Shown: positions 44,600-54,751 of the stretch, in pieces
How positions within the stretch are numbered: position 1 is the first letter of the stretch
How the letters are laid out: every line of letters starts with the position of its first letter
Source of the DNA: Paracentrotus lividus
Lineage: Eukaryota > Echinodermata > Echinoidea > Camarodonta > Echinidae
Length of the DNA stretch: 64,000 nt
Direction: 5' to 3'
Assembly: GCA_940671915.1 (NCBI GenBank)
Contig: CALNVZ010003426.1
Coordinates: 50,733,600 to 50,797,599 of the forward strand
The notes under the pieces: generated by a model
The model's input: the letters and a program-made list of their open reading frames with translations, nothing else
What the model was told of the DNA's origin: nothing
Database searches by the model: none
Translations under genes and position numbers: made by a program

Positions 44600-46029
44600 T
44601 TCACAGAAAAAGCATCTGTGGCCTCAGCTCCCGGGTCTGCTGACCATGACATATACCTATCAAGTTGTTTGTTAAGTCTTGAAGCAAATAGGTCAATATC
44701 TGGTAATCCAAACCTATTGACAATACTGGCGAACACTTTTGTGTCTAACATCCACTCTGTTCTGTCATTGAATTTTCGTGAAAGCGTATCTGCTTCCACG
44801 TATAGTTTCCCCGGTAAATGTGAAGCGGAAATCCAAATATTGTGCTTAATGCACCATTCCCATATTTCTTTAGCTGCTCTATTGCAGTCACTAGATTTGG
44901 TACCTCCCATATTATTGATATAAGCAACTGCTGTGGTGTTATCTAGGCGAAGTAATATGTGAATATCATGCAAGTGAGCACAGAGGGCTTTCAGGCCTAA
45001 CCCCGCTGCAAGTGTCTCAAGGTAGTTAATACCACTTGAATTTGCCATTTGAATTTCATCATTACTCCATCTACCACCGGTAGAGTGAGTTAGGTCAGTC
45101 GCCCCCCACCCCAATCCACTTGCATCAGTTCGCAATTCAAGGGATGGACTGTCCCTTCCAATGGGGGCAAATACTAATTCAATGTTGGACAGCCACCATT
45201 TGAGTTCCTCTTTAGCTTCATGAGAGAGGATCATTTTCCTATCAAAATGTCCCTTGTTGTACCTCAGTGCCTGAATCTTATCCTTTTCTAGGGCTCTATA
45301 GTGTAGGGGACCATACTGAGCAGCAGGAAAAGTAGATACAAGTTTACCTATCACCATGGCAACACTCCTAATTGAAGGCTCAGAAGAGCTGAGAAGGTCC
45401 GAGCATGTTTGGAAAATATCCTGGACTTTTGAGATGCGGAGTCTAATTACCATGTTCATGGTTTCAAGTTCAAACCCAAGAAATTGCAATTCAGTTGTGG
45501 GAGTCAAGACTGACTTATCTGGGTGAACCAAAAATCCTAATTTAGTCAGCAGTTTAATAGTGGCACTTGTGGCCTTTTCTGACTTTTCCAGACTATCTCC
45601 CATGATAATAGTATCGTCCAGGTATCCTACAACGACATGCCCTTCTTTTCTCAGCTGTGCGAAAGCAGTACTAAGCCCGTTGGGCAGAACTTTGAACTGC
45701 CAAACTGAGTTATTCCAAATGAATTTCAAGAATTTCCTGTGCTTTGGATGAATTGGCACTGAATAATAAGCATCCCGGAGGTCGACTGAGGTGAGCAAAC
45801 AGCTAGGGGTTATGAGATGAGTAGCAGTGTGAACATTATCCATCTTAAAATGATTGTAGTTAAGAAATTTGTTCAGGTCGGAGAGATCTAGAATGATACG
45901 TAACCCACCATTCTTTTTTGGTCTGGAGAAGATGTTAGAGATAAATTCTCCCTCTTCATGGAAGGTGGGTTCAATGACCCCTTTAGCATGTAAGACCTGA
46001 ATTTCATCGTTTATTTTGTTAAAATCCTC
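44509..46029 (-). pseudogene. DIRS reverse transcriptase and RNase H
   Basis: Starts in frame with INDEIQVLHAKGVIEP, then FSRPKKNGGLRIILDLSDLN. The RT palm has VDLRDAYYSVPIHP and VVGYLDDTIIMGDS (the catalytic D-D pair at about residues 76-77 from the internal Met at 45843). RNase H follows with ELRTDASGLGWGATD, LETLAAGLGL, RLDNTTAVAYINN and EADTLSRKF, giving the D-E-D-D set. Between GLSTA and FAQLRKEGH about 11 residues usual in the family (the APR-x-F-T-K segment) are missing, so the enzyme is probably dead even where the frame is open. No methyltransferase domain is seen. Confidence 0.9.
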
Positions 46030-46740
46030 ACTGCCACGCCTATACCTGGCGGGTGGTTCTTTTTGTGATGGAATTGAAGCAATTCTATCTCATAACCCTG
46101 AACTGAATTCAAAATAAAAGGGTCTGATGTTGATTTACACCATTCATGGTAATGTTCTCTCAGTCGGCCTCCGACTGCTTCAATATTTTCACAATTAGAT
46201 TTAGACACCAAAGGGGTAACAAAATCTAGAGAGGCACTTACCTCTTTGTTTTCTGCTTGAAGTGTTACTTTCTCCTTTGGTTCGACATGTTGCTCTGGCC
46301 TGGTCTGGCTTGCGGAGCATGTGACTTTGTCTGAGGAGTCCAATTTGCAGCTTGTTGCTGATGAGGTTTCCCTCTCCCCTGTCCTTGGGGGGCATGGCCT
46401 AAAAAAGGCCTGTCAGAAGTGCCGCTGTGCGGTTCGAATGGCTGGGTAGCAGTGCTGGGGGCTTTGCCTTTGGCTTTAGAACGAGCCCAACCTGCTGCAG
46501 TAAACTTGTGTTGGGCAGCAGCCGCATGTCTCTGGTTTTGCTAGATTTAGGTTTGTTCAGATTTGCAGATTGCAAGTTCTTATTAGTACTCGCGCTGCTT
46601 CCAGCTTTGCTGGTCTCAGCAGCGGGACGATCACCGGCCTTCCCCGCGAGCGGGGAGGCGGAGGAAGAAGGCTTTGCCTTAGAGTTAGATTGCATGCCTT
46701 TGGCACTTCCACATGAAATTTCGAAGTTTCGTTCAGACAT
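46011..46740 (-). pseudogene. DIRS gag-like ORF and pol leader, frameshifted
   Basis: From MSERNFEISCGSAKGMQSNS it is Ser/Ala/Lys-rich (SSSASPLAGKAGDRPAAETS), like the low-complexity ORF1 of DIRS elements. After a shift near 46400, the reading continues through VSASLDFVTPLVSKSNCEN, VGGRLREHYHEWCK and SDPFILNSVQGYEIELLQF, the conserved leader just before DIRS reverse transcriptases. A further one-base shift near 46028 separates it from the RT frame. Confidence 0.75.
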
Positions 46741-47160
46741 TATGCCGAAAAACACGGAGTGAAAAACCTTAAGAGGATGGTAGAAAATGATGTACACGAT
46801 GAATAGTCGTCAAAAGCACTAAAAATGCAAAAAGTCGTCGAAGAAAACGAAGAAAAGAAGCAAAAAAGCTTCCGCTTTAAAATTTATGATCTCGTTCAAA
46901 ATGGCGCTACTAACGAATTTGAAGTCAAGATCTCGCGCGCTTACTGGCGGGCTCTTTCATGTGACGTAATATCTAAACGTCATTACGTCATAAAATTATA
47001 GAATTTATGCTGTACATTGATATAATTAATTGCTCTGGTTTCCTTCAAAGCGCGAAGTTATGAGCGTCAGAATAACAGCCAAACTTTGAACGCGAATATC
47101 TCACAAGCTGGTTTTGGGAACTTGGCGAGGTGTAGGACGGTTCGTAAAATCACTGACGAA

Positions 47161-48107
47161 TTGCTTAGTACCAGGTTCATAGATCGCATAGCTTATTGTT
47201 CCATTCTCAACAGGTCAATACCATTCCCTCAATTTCCAGAATGTCTAGGTACTGGTCCTGGTGACATTGTCAAGCCGCCCCAAGAACCCGATCTAGCTGC
47301 CAAACTGGTATTTTGTATTATTTTTAGTCCAGTTGATGATTCCGTATTCCTTGGGGTAATTCCTCTCTCGCTTTCCCTATTCCTTGTGTATGGCCCCAAA
47401 TGTTGCATTGTTTAGTCTTGGGTGTCGAAAGCAAGGACCAGCAAATTACGTTCGTCTTGTTGCTACCATGCGTAGGTTCCCAAGGGATGAGACTGCTGGC
47501 GGCCAACTATGGGTGTGTAAAGCAATGACTAAAAAGCTACATTCATCACGTTGCTATCTGGACACCTACTTTACGTAGTTTCCACAAAGTGTTTTGTTTG
47601 GTATGTGTCGTATCCAGTCGATGTTTTTTTGTTTATTAACCCTATCCTGCCTTGGTTAATTTAGCTCCCTCCTCGACGTTTTTCGCGATATATTTTTGAC
47701 GCAATAAGCTATGGCCCTGCTATTTCATGAGTTTATTCTTTGAAGTCTCGCTCATCGTTTAAGACAAAATTTGCGTTAGTTAAAAACTTACGCATAGTTT
47801 TGTATCCGTGCGCCAGATTTAAAATTGCTCAAAAACGTGATTTTATTACAAGATACTCCAGTGATCACAGAAAGGTATCAAAATTATGTCAGCTGGTCAC
47901 AATTGCTCAAGTCGATGGAGGCTATTTATTTTATAAATACAAGTCATGTGATTTGGTTGATGTTACCCATATCATTGGGGTTTAATTAATCTGCTTGTGA
48001 CAATGTAAGTTCAAGCCCAACATTGCTACATTAAAGTAGAACCCTACAGTAAATATTTCAAGGTAATTACCATTTTTCCATCAATATGTTCTTTGTTCAT
48101 ATTTTAG
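47161..48107 (+). other. HYR unit 6 intron continued, MITE-free site
   Basis: Unit sequence resumes at TGCTTAGTACCAGGTTCAT. It contains a 30-base insertion after GTATTCCTTG (47352-47383), and an intact GGTATGTGTCG site (about 47600) where three other units carry the tRNA-like MITE. Confidence 0.75.
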
Positions 48108-48359
48108 TTGACTCATCTCCTCCTATAGTGACTTGTCCAACTCAGTTCACACAGACTGTTGACCTTGGAATGAATTCTACCCAAGTAAATTTTACTGAAC
48201 CTATTGCTACCGACCTCAGTGGTACTGTCATCGTTGATAGCCAAAGCCATACACCAGGAGATACCTTCCTACTTGGTCAAACTTCAGTCACCTATGTTTT
48301 TAGAGATGCTTCAAACAATTTTGCTGCTCCCTGTATATTCATAGTCAATGTTGTACCAG
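48108..48359 (+). CDS. HYR domain exon 7
   Basis: 84 codons, phase 1-1, donor GTTAGTATC as in HYR 1. It has VDLGMNSTQV, TFLLGQTSV and NNFAAPCIFIVNVVPG. The donor-proximal sequence and NNFA resemble copy 1 rather than copies 3-6, as expected if the ends of the array escape homogenisation. Confidence 0.93.
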
Positions 48360-48486
48360 GTTAGTATCACCATCATCAATGTAGATTTGTATCAAACATC
48401 AAACACCATTGAATATACAGAATATCTTTATCACGTTGATGTCATACACAGACTGTGAGATACACCGGGCTCGAAGACTATTAATA

Positions 48487-48496
48487 AAATGTTTTC

Positions 48497-48541
<45 letters not shown>
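48487..48541. repeat. Poly(T) tract
   Basis: A run of more than 50 T residues, possibly the reversed A tail of a retroposed sequence. No body is recognised. Confidence 0.9.
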
Positions 48542-48542
<1 letters not shown>

Positions 48543-48642
48543 TATCCCATTTTTAAAGTATCTGGGATAGCCTGCGACTGGGAATGGAAATCACGACCTC
48601 CAGTAATGAAGACGGGTGCTCTCATTATTTTAGCAGAATCTA

Positions 48643-48909
48643 TGGCCCGAATTCACAAAGTTGGATTCTGCAAAATCTATGGTTTCAACCCTGGGTTTTT
48701 AACCTAGGGTTGGACCTAGGATTTTCAATTTGGTATTCACAAAGGTGGACTCAACTGAATCCACAGATCCACAGCGTCAAAATACGTCATAATTTGGGTC
48801 AACTGTTGGTGAATCATAAACTGGTGAATCCGTGGAGCCGTCGATTAAAAAACCCACGGATCCACGGATCCATGGGTTTTGCAGAATCCTCCTTTGTGAA
48901 TTCGGGCCA
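48643..48909. mobile_element. MITE TGGCCCGAATTCACAAAG, copy 1
   Basis: A 267-base element with mirrored ends TGGCCCGAATTCACAAAG and CTTTGTGAATTCGGGCCA. A second copy is at 60086-60350. It ends only 43 bases before the acceptor of the next exon. Confidence 0.88.
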
Positions 48910-48952
48910 ATATGTTCGACACTAATCTTTATTTCTTGTTTATTAATTGCAG

Positions 48953-49012
48953 GCCCTGCCCCTCCGGAAACCACCACTATCATCTCTACCGTCCAGACCT
49001 TAGCGACATTAG
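48953..49012 (+). CDS. Thr/Pro-rich mini-exon (stalk)
   Basis: 20 codons in phase 1-1, acceptor TATTAATTGCAG, donor GTAAGAAC. It encodes GPAPPETTTIISTVQTLATL. A short Pro/Thr-rich linker after the last extracellular domain is typical of a membrane-proximal, O-glycosylated stalk. The strong splice sites and matching phase are the main evidence. Confidence 0.6.
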
Positions 49013-49281
49013 GTAAGAACAATAGCATGAAACCTGTAATGAAAACAAGATTTTATTTATTTATTTTCTTTCTTTCTTTTTTTTTTTGTACCACCGCCAA
49101 ATTCTGCTGCCTTGCTCTCTCGCACCTCTATAGCTTCAAATTTTCAAATCGTGCTATGGTTTTCAAAACAGGATATACGTATAATGTTATATAAACAACA
49201 TTCATGCATATCGAAAACTGTATTATATGTTTTCTTCACTTTTCTTATGAGTTATCAAGGTCACAATTTTTTAAATTACAG

Positions 49282-49325
49282 GTGTATCTACTGTTGTAAC
49301 CTTCATGAAGATGACCAGTACTGTT
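49282..49325 (+). CDS. Candidate exon after stalk
   Basis: The acceptor TTTTTTAAATTACAG gives a phase-1 start, reading GVSTVVTFMKMTSTVA. The donor is uncertain (GTAACC at 49326 would leave phase 0). The frame stays open to 49565, through a weakly hydrophobic stretch (VTIINSYVYIFFMRF) that is an alternative exon extent. Confidence 0.3.
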
Positions 49326-49480
49326 GCTGTAACCATAATCAATTCATATGTATACATTTTTTTTATGAGGTTTACTTTAGATCTACTTGGATATTTAGCA
49401 GATTTGGTATATATATATCTCTCTCTCCTCTATTATATCTCTCTTTCTTACCTCTCCCCCCCCCCCCCCCCACTCAGTAG

Positions 49481-49618
49481 CGTAGCGGACTTGCTGACGT
49501 ATGCAACATGCCCAAACAGGGCATCTCCAACCCTGTGGGCTCTATCTTCACGGGTCCAGAAGTAAGCGATGTACGCAGACTACCTCCTGATGAATGTGCT
49601 GTAAACTGGAACACTTAA
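49481..49618 (+). CDS. Candidate terminal exon (tail with stop)
   Basis: The frame starting RSGLADVCNMPKQGISNPVG continues SIFTGPEVSDVRRLPPDECA and VNWNT before TAA. It looks coding and tail-like. The acceptor would be CACTCAGTAG (phase 0), compatible with a phase-0 donor at 49326. An AATAAA occurs near 49874. An alternative reading from the same region is SVADLLTYATCPNRASPTLW, ending at 49565. Confidence 0.35.
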   Translation, partial: RSGLADVCNMPKQGISNPVGSIFTGPEVSDVRRLPPDECAVNWNT

Positions 49619-50568
49619 CAGGAAGAAGCAGATTCGTTTCATCTAAAAATGATCATCTGCAGTGGCTATCTTTAACAGTTCGATATCATTGTTTAATTGC
49701 ACCTTAACATAGCATCTTTTGAATCACAGATATCATTTATTAAAGGAGACAGATCTGAGTAGAAGGTATGTTACATTGTATATCAACTATATCCCTCGAT
49801 AACTATTCTTAACATTGAAGTAAGTTTATATTCATTTTCAAACATATTTGACCAGAGGTTTAATGGTAAGTCAATAAATATATGTCGTGCATCTTTATAT
49901 GTTTAATAGAGAGGTTTTCAAGATTGTAAAACATTATATAGATGGGATTCAAACCTACAACATGTACAATATGATCTACATCTCACCGGACAGCAACTGT
50001 TCATGTAGCACCAGAGCCACTTTTGACCCATCTAGGAGACACCACTGAATTAGGAACAGATTCCTCGTGGTGTACCTGATGTGCATCACACTCTGGGTGA
50101 CACCCTGATCGGTCATCGATACCATCTTACGAAGTAAGTTTTGCGAAAACACATGTTTTCGTACTGTCGCTTCATTAATGCAATGCTGACGGAAAAGATT
50201 ATAAGCCTGCAAACAAGATCGGTGACACATTTTGAGATACATATTTTTAGATGCACAGAAAAATAATACAGAGCATGGAGGGATCTCAATTATGATAGTC
50301 GCTCCAAAAGATATAAATTATTTTTTATCATGAATGGAATTTGTTTCTTGATTTTGAAATATTTAGACAATTTATCACCAAAAACCAAATTGTTTCATCA
50401 TGCATTAAGGATTCGATTGTTGCTGGGGAACAAAATTACGTCGTGTTTAGTATCACAAACGGTCACTATGATGCAATATAGGTCTACAATGCGTCTCAGG
50501 GTGTTTTTTTTTTCGTATGGTTTTATTCTCGTGTTTAAAAGTAAGATTTTATGCTTCATATTTTTCAG

Positions 50569-50729
50569 TAGCGACACTGTTAAGACCAGAGGAGAAACCT
50601 CCAACCCTAGACTTGGAATGGAAAAAAAGGATAGCTACCATACCAGACACGTACCAACAACACTGGATAGGATCTCCTCTGAAGAGACTCCAAGAATTAA
50701 ATCAGAAGGATTGTGTAAAATATTGTTAG
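50569..50729 (+). CDS. Candidate alternative terminal exon
   Basis: The acceptor ATATTTTTCAG starts in phase 1. It reads VATLLRPEEKPPTLDLEWKK, then RIATIPDTYQQHWIGSPLKR and LQELNQKDCVKYC to a TAG stop. An AATAAA follows 29 bases after the stop (50758-50763). It is phase-compatible with the stalk mini-exon. A second frame across the same bases is also open, so the reading is not certain. Confidence 0.4.
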
Positions 50730-50757
50730 AATTATTGTCAGCAATCATAGATAGTGA

Positions 50758-50763
50758 AATAAA
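50758..50763 (+). terminator. Possible polyadenylation signal AATAAA
   Basis: Canonical hexamer just after the candidate terminal exon. Given the AT-rich context it may be fortuitous. Confidence 0.35.
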
Positions 50764-50930
50764 AAACGGTTATTAACAATATTAATTTGTAAACAATGTG
50801 TCTGAAATTGAAGTAAAGATATTGATTGAAATTTTTCTTCTCGTTAAATTATACAAGGTATATTCCTGTGCTAGTAACATGAACTGAGGGTCTCCCATAT
50901 CTCATCACCAGTGCGTTCCTTGTTCCAGTA

Positions 50931-51271
50931 CACTGTAAAAAAAAAGGTAACTCGCAAGAAAATGAGTAAACTAATGCTTTACCCCCAACGGAGTAAATTT
51001 TGTTTACTCTTAACAGAGTCAAAAGGTAACTCGCAAGAAAATGAGTAAACTAATGGTTAATGGTTTACTCCTTTCGAAGCTAGGATTAGGAATGATACAT
51101 AGATGACTAAAAGTTACTCTTTTCTGAGTAACATTTAGCTCAACCGCATGAGTAATATTTTTTAGTCAGTAACATTTAGCTCAACGCATGAGTAATATTT
51201 TTTACTCAATTTCACGCGAGTTACCTTTTTACTCAATATTGGGTAAGATTTTACTCATTTTTTTTAGAGTG
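50931..51271. mobile_element. TA-flanked MITE with CACTGTAAAAAAA ends
   Basis: Ends CACTGTAAAAAAAAAGGTAA and TTTTTTTTAGAGTG, with TA on both sides. The interior is built from repeated GTAACTCGCAAGAAAATGAG and ACTAATGGTT motifs in both orientations. Termini resemble those of the tRNA-like MITE. Confidence 0.75.
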
Positions 51272-51845
51272 TAGTTGAGGGCACGCCATTGGATAGTTCA
51301 TTAATATTGTCAATTTCATCCCACGGTAGAAAATCATCTATGTATCTATGTATGACATGGTTTATATTTCATAAACTATGCACACCCAAACACCCTCTGT
51401 TGAAAAGAACAGTGTCTCATTAATGTACAAACAATGAGTTTGTATAGTCGACTATAATTCAACAGGCCTTGTGAAGACAATTTATTCCACACTGTTTCGT
51501 GGTTAACATATTGGTTACGTAACTATGTAGAGTGAAAATTTTCTTCACAATGATGAACAAGCTTGGATTTGATAGTGTGAAGATGATTTCACAATGTAAT
51601 TTTGAGACATGATGAAAATCGTACGATGATTTGGAACATTATAATCTTGTTTGTGTCTCTCGTTCACGAATCAATTAAAATCAAGTAAACAGAAAAAAAA
51701 AAACACAGTTCAACAAAAGCTCAATATAACAAAATGATTTCGCTTGTCGCTATTCGCTATGCTAATTAGTTGAGAAATGAGACATAACTGTTTTGAAATC
51801 GTCTATCTTGTGATTTAGTATTTCCAATTGTTTTTCATTCTACAG

Positions 51846-51916
51846 ATTGTGCTAATTCACTGGAGGGGAAATTCGTCAATGTCGAGCGAAACAGATGCCC
51901 TTCATTAGTGGAGTAA
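51846..51916 (+). CDS. Candidate short terminal exon
   Basis: Acceptor TTTTTCATTCTACAG, phase 1. It reads DCANSLEGKFVNVERNRCPS and LVE to TAA. Phase-compatible with the stalk exon. Short, so chance is possible. Confidence 0.3.
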
Positions 51917-51930
51917 TGTTTCCTATGCAG

Positions 51931-52189
51931 TACTTTGGCAACTATAGGCGCCCTTACGCTGAGAAGCATCGATCATCTGCGCACTATCATTTTGAAGTTG
52001 TCTTTTGAAAAGTATAAACATTCAATCATGGGTTTAATGATATGGCTTGGTAGAGTGATCCTTATAACATATGTTGGCATCTTTTTCATTTTAATCTTTG
52101 CAAGCATTACTGAATATCTGACAATACTAGTATTCAGAAGGCAGCTCCATCTCGCTTGTGGCTGTGTGGCTAGATGGAGAATTGACAAA
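51931..52189 (+). CDS. Candidate transmembrane-segment exon
   Basis: After acceptor TTTCCTATGCAG the open frame (phase 2) reads STLATIGALTLRSIDHLRTI and contains a strongly hydrophobic stretch LMIWLGRVILITYVGIFFIL followed by IFASITEYLTILVF, then a basic tail (RRQLHLACGCVARWRIDKVR). It could supply a membrane anchor. The phase does not match the upstream phase-1 exons, which argues against it unless an unseen exon intervenes. Confidence 0.25.
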
Positions 52190-52247
52190 GTGAGAAGGTA
52201 TCACTTGTGTGTACCCACAAAGACACAAACGCCCACATACCTTCATT

Positions 52248-52248
52248 G

Positions 52249-52292
<44 letters not shown>

Positions 52293-52512
52293 GCCACATA
52301 TACATCCTCTCTCACACACACACACACAAACACACACAAACACACACACACACACACCCCCATGTGCTACCACATGCACACGCACAAACCCTATCTTATC
52401 CACACCAGCACACACATACATACCAATATCCTAAACAAACACTCTCATACTGACACACACACATACACACACAAACACACACACAAACACACCCACACGC
52501 ACATTCACACCC
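52248..52512. repeat. (CA)n microsatellite block
   Basis: Interrupted CACACA runs with ACACAAAC variants. His/Thr-rich and Val/Cys-rich frames across it are artefacts. Confidence 0.95.
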
Positions 52513-52639
52513 ATAAAAAGTTTGTAGGGAATTACTACGTCCCGAACGTTTATTGATGGTCTTGGTAAATAAAATATCAGTGCTTAATCAGAAAAATCAA
52601 AATGTAAATAATAAATGTTTACTGTGTTTTGGGGTGCAT

Positions 52640-52686
52640 GTGTGTGAGGGAGGATGGGTGTGTGTGTGCGTGTGTGTGTGTGTGTA
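52640..52686. repeat. (TG)n microsatellite
   Basis: Short interrupted TGTGTG run, about 130 bases after the CA block. Confidence 0.9.
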
Positions 52687-53031
52687 TGTTTGTACACATA
52701 TTATTTCAACATAATTATGTTTAATCTTCATCCATCCGCTTCTCAATATTGTTACTCAGCCATGCGTGCAAAGATCCCAATGAAAAGAAGACCAACAAAA
52801 TAAATGCTTGAAGGATGACTCTACCAAGACATATATCTTCATAAATTATGTTCATGCTTCAAACAGGATATCTTCAAAATGATGGGACATTTTTTATTTT
52901 TTATTTATTTATTTATTTATTTTTTATTTTTTTACTTACTATGTATATCTCCACCATCTACCATTTCACTTTTTATGTGTATTGTATTTTATCGTCATTA
53001 GATTCAATATTGTGTCAACTTCTTACGCTTT

Positions 53032-53998
53032 AGGGCAAGTCCAATCTATCTGTTCCCGAGGTGGTGATTTTTCAACCTTTTCGACCATTTTTGTGTCAAG
53101 TGCGTCAGTGAGGTTTTAAAGGTACATGTAATGTATCATATATCACCACAAAGTGTATGAAATAAACTTAATGCAAATGAGGTCAAAAAGTCGTTTCAAG
53201 GTCATATGACGTCACAAGGCTAATTAATATTCATGAAAAATGAAAAAATGCATTACAATGCTATTTTCAACCAAAATAAGGTTTGTTATAGGAATACAAC
53301 CAAAAAGTACATATTTTCTGTTTTAATATCATCTTGGCTTCCTCAGGTGAAAATACCACAAACTTAGCACATTACTTTCCATATTTTTATTCTTATAGTA
53401 TTCATGTCTCAGAAGTAGTCTCACAAAAGATACTGAGCTGATGTAATATAATATAGTTTTATCACTTGCCCTCCCACCTCAAGTAATGGAACACAATATT
53501 TCTTTGTTACAGTAATGTGTTGTATTATGGTTCTTTTGTTTTATGCTACGCCTTGGCTATACACCAAATATTTAATGGAAAATATTTCACGGAATAATTG
53601 TCCCGTGTGTTACATGTCATATTTTATAAAACTTGACCTTGCCAGAAAACGTGAGGCTATATTGACATTAAAATATGTATTTACAAATTTTATTACATGG
53701 ATGATATGACTATGCAAGTTTTTATATGCTTTTTAAATTCCTATTATCATGTGAACAAATTCAAAGTGGAAAAACACCATTTTTTTCTGGTCCCATGTGT
53801 TACGAACGAATAAATTATCATAAATTAAATATGAATTGAGTTATTTCAATTATTGTTTATGATTTTGTTGAAGGTTCTTAGTACCTTCAAAAATATACCT
53901 AAGGATTGGGATTTCAATTTAAGATTTATAAAAAAAAAACCTATTTTTGCTCTGAATGTCCTGTTTGTTATATTGCAAAATAGCCGTGGACTTGCCCG
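53032..53998. mobile_element. TIR element AGGGCAAGTCCA, complete copy
   Basis: Starts AGGGCAAGTCCA and ends TGGACTTGCCC. About 965 bases, no recognisable protein. The truncated relative at 16612-17076 aligns in opposite orientation. It directly abuts the TTAA element that follows. Confidence 0.75.
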
Positions 53999-54002
53999 TT
54001 AA

Positions 54003-54585
54003 AGGGGAAGGAAACCCTAGGAATTCATTAAATTGTACAAAAACAGGAAATCAAAGAAGCTGATCAATGAAAATTTTAGAAAAAATGAATGAATAATAAG
54101 AAAGTTAAGAGCATTCGAATGTTGTGATCACTACTGCTATGGCGATCCTCACATTGGCAACGGGCCCGAGATGTGTGATGTCATACATGAACAACTTCCC
54201 CATTACTTTTGTACATATTTCACTCAAATTATCTTTTTTTATTAATTCCGTTAAAAGATCTGAGATTCTTTTCATGGGAGGACATGTAATACAAGTTCAC
54301 AAAACATAATCATGTGTGAAGAGTCTGTACTACCATTAGAATGAGGAAAAATAAGAATTTTTTGTATTTTTTTATATGTCATATGGGAGAGTTGTTCATG
54401 TGTGACATCACACATCTTGGGCCTGTTGCCAGTGTGAGGATCTCCATAGCGTTAGTGGTCACAACATTCAAATGCACATAACGTTCTTATTATTTATTCA
54501 ATTGTTCTCAAACTTTCTTTAATCTGTTTCTTTGATTTTTTTTTGTTTCATACAATTCAACTGAATCCAAGGGTTTCATTCTCCT
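54003..54585. mobile_element. TTAA-flanked hairpin MITE, AGGGGAAGGAAACCC
   Basis: TTAA on both sides. Ends AGGGGAAGGAAACCC and GGGTTTCATTCTCCT. Inverted homology extends over most of its length (GCGATCCTCACATTGGCAAC and its mirror near 54425), so the transcript would form one long hairpin. TTAA plus an AGG terminus would fit the Kolobok group; this is an inference. Confidence 0.75.
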
Positions 54586-54751
54586 TTAACACTCTGTAAT
54601 TTGTTAACACTCTGTAATGTTTTCATGGTGGAAAGATAATTGGAAATTTTACGGTGTGACACCAGGACTAACACAGGGTCACGTGTCACACCGTAAACTT
54701 TCCAATCACTCTGTAATTGTTTTGAATATGTGACTTAGGTGTTTGTGTATA

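Larger units (their letters stand above)
42981..46990 (-). mobile_element. DIRS-like tyrosine-recombinase retrotransposon
   Basis: It has inverted terminal repeats and an internal complementary region, with three coding blocks on the minus strand in the order gag-like, RT/RNase H, tyrosine recombinase. This is the DIRS1-type layout. The termini share about 50 bases in inverse orientation (TTACGTCACATGA and AGAGCCCGCCAGTAAGCGCG; 43007-43056 and 46919-46970). TAAAAT borders both ends. DIRS elements integrate through a circular intermediate using the recombinase in place of an integrase. Frameshifts and a deletion in the RT make this copy defective. Confidence 0.92.
42489..47160. mobile_element. 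Outer element (ATTCGTC termini) hosting a DIRS retrotransposon
   Basis: The insertion in HYR unit 6 begins ATTCGTC with ACGAACCGTC and ends GACGGTTCGTAAAATCACTG followed by ACGAAT, imperfect mirrors. The same GATTTTACGAA(C/G)CGTCCTAAACC motif is repeated inside the left part. Removing it restores GGTCCATA...TGCTTAGTACC of other units, with two bases missing. The outer element's own body (42489-42974 and 46997-47160) is non-coding. Confidence 0.7.

Noticed and set aside
52170-52556. His/Thr- and Val/Cys-repeat proteins
   Set aside because: They are translations of a CA/TG microsatellite.
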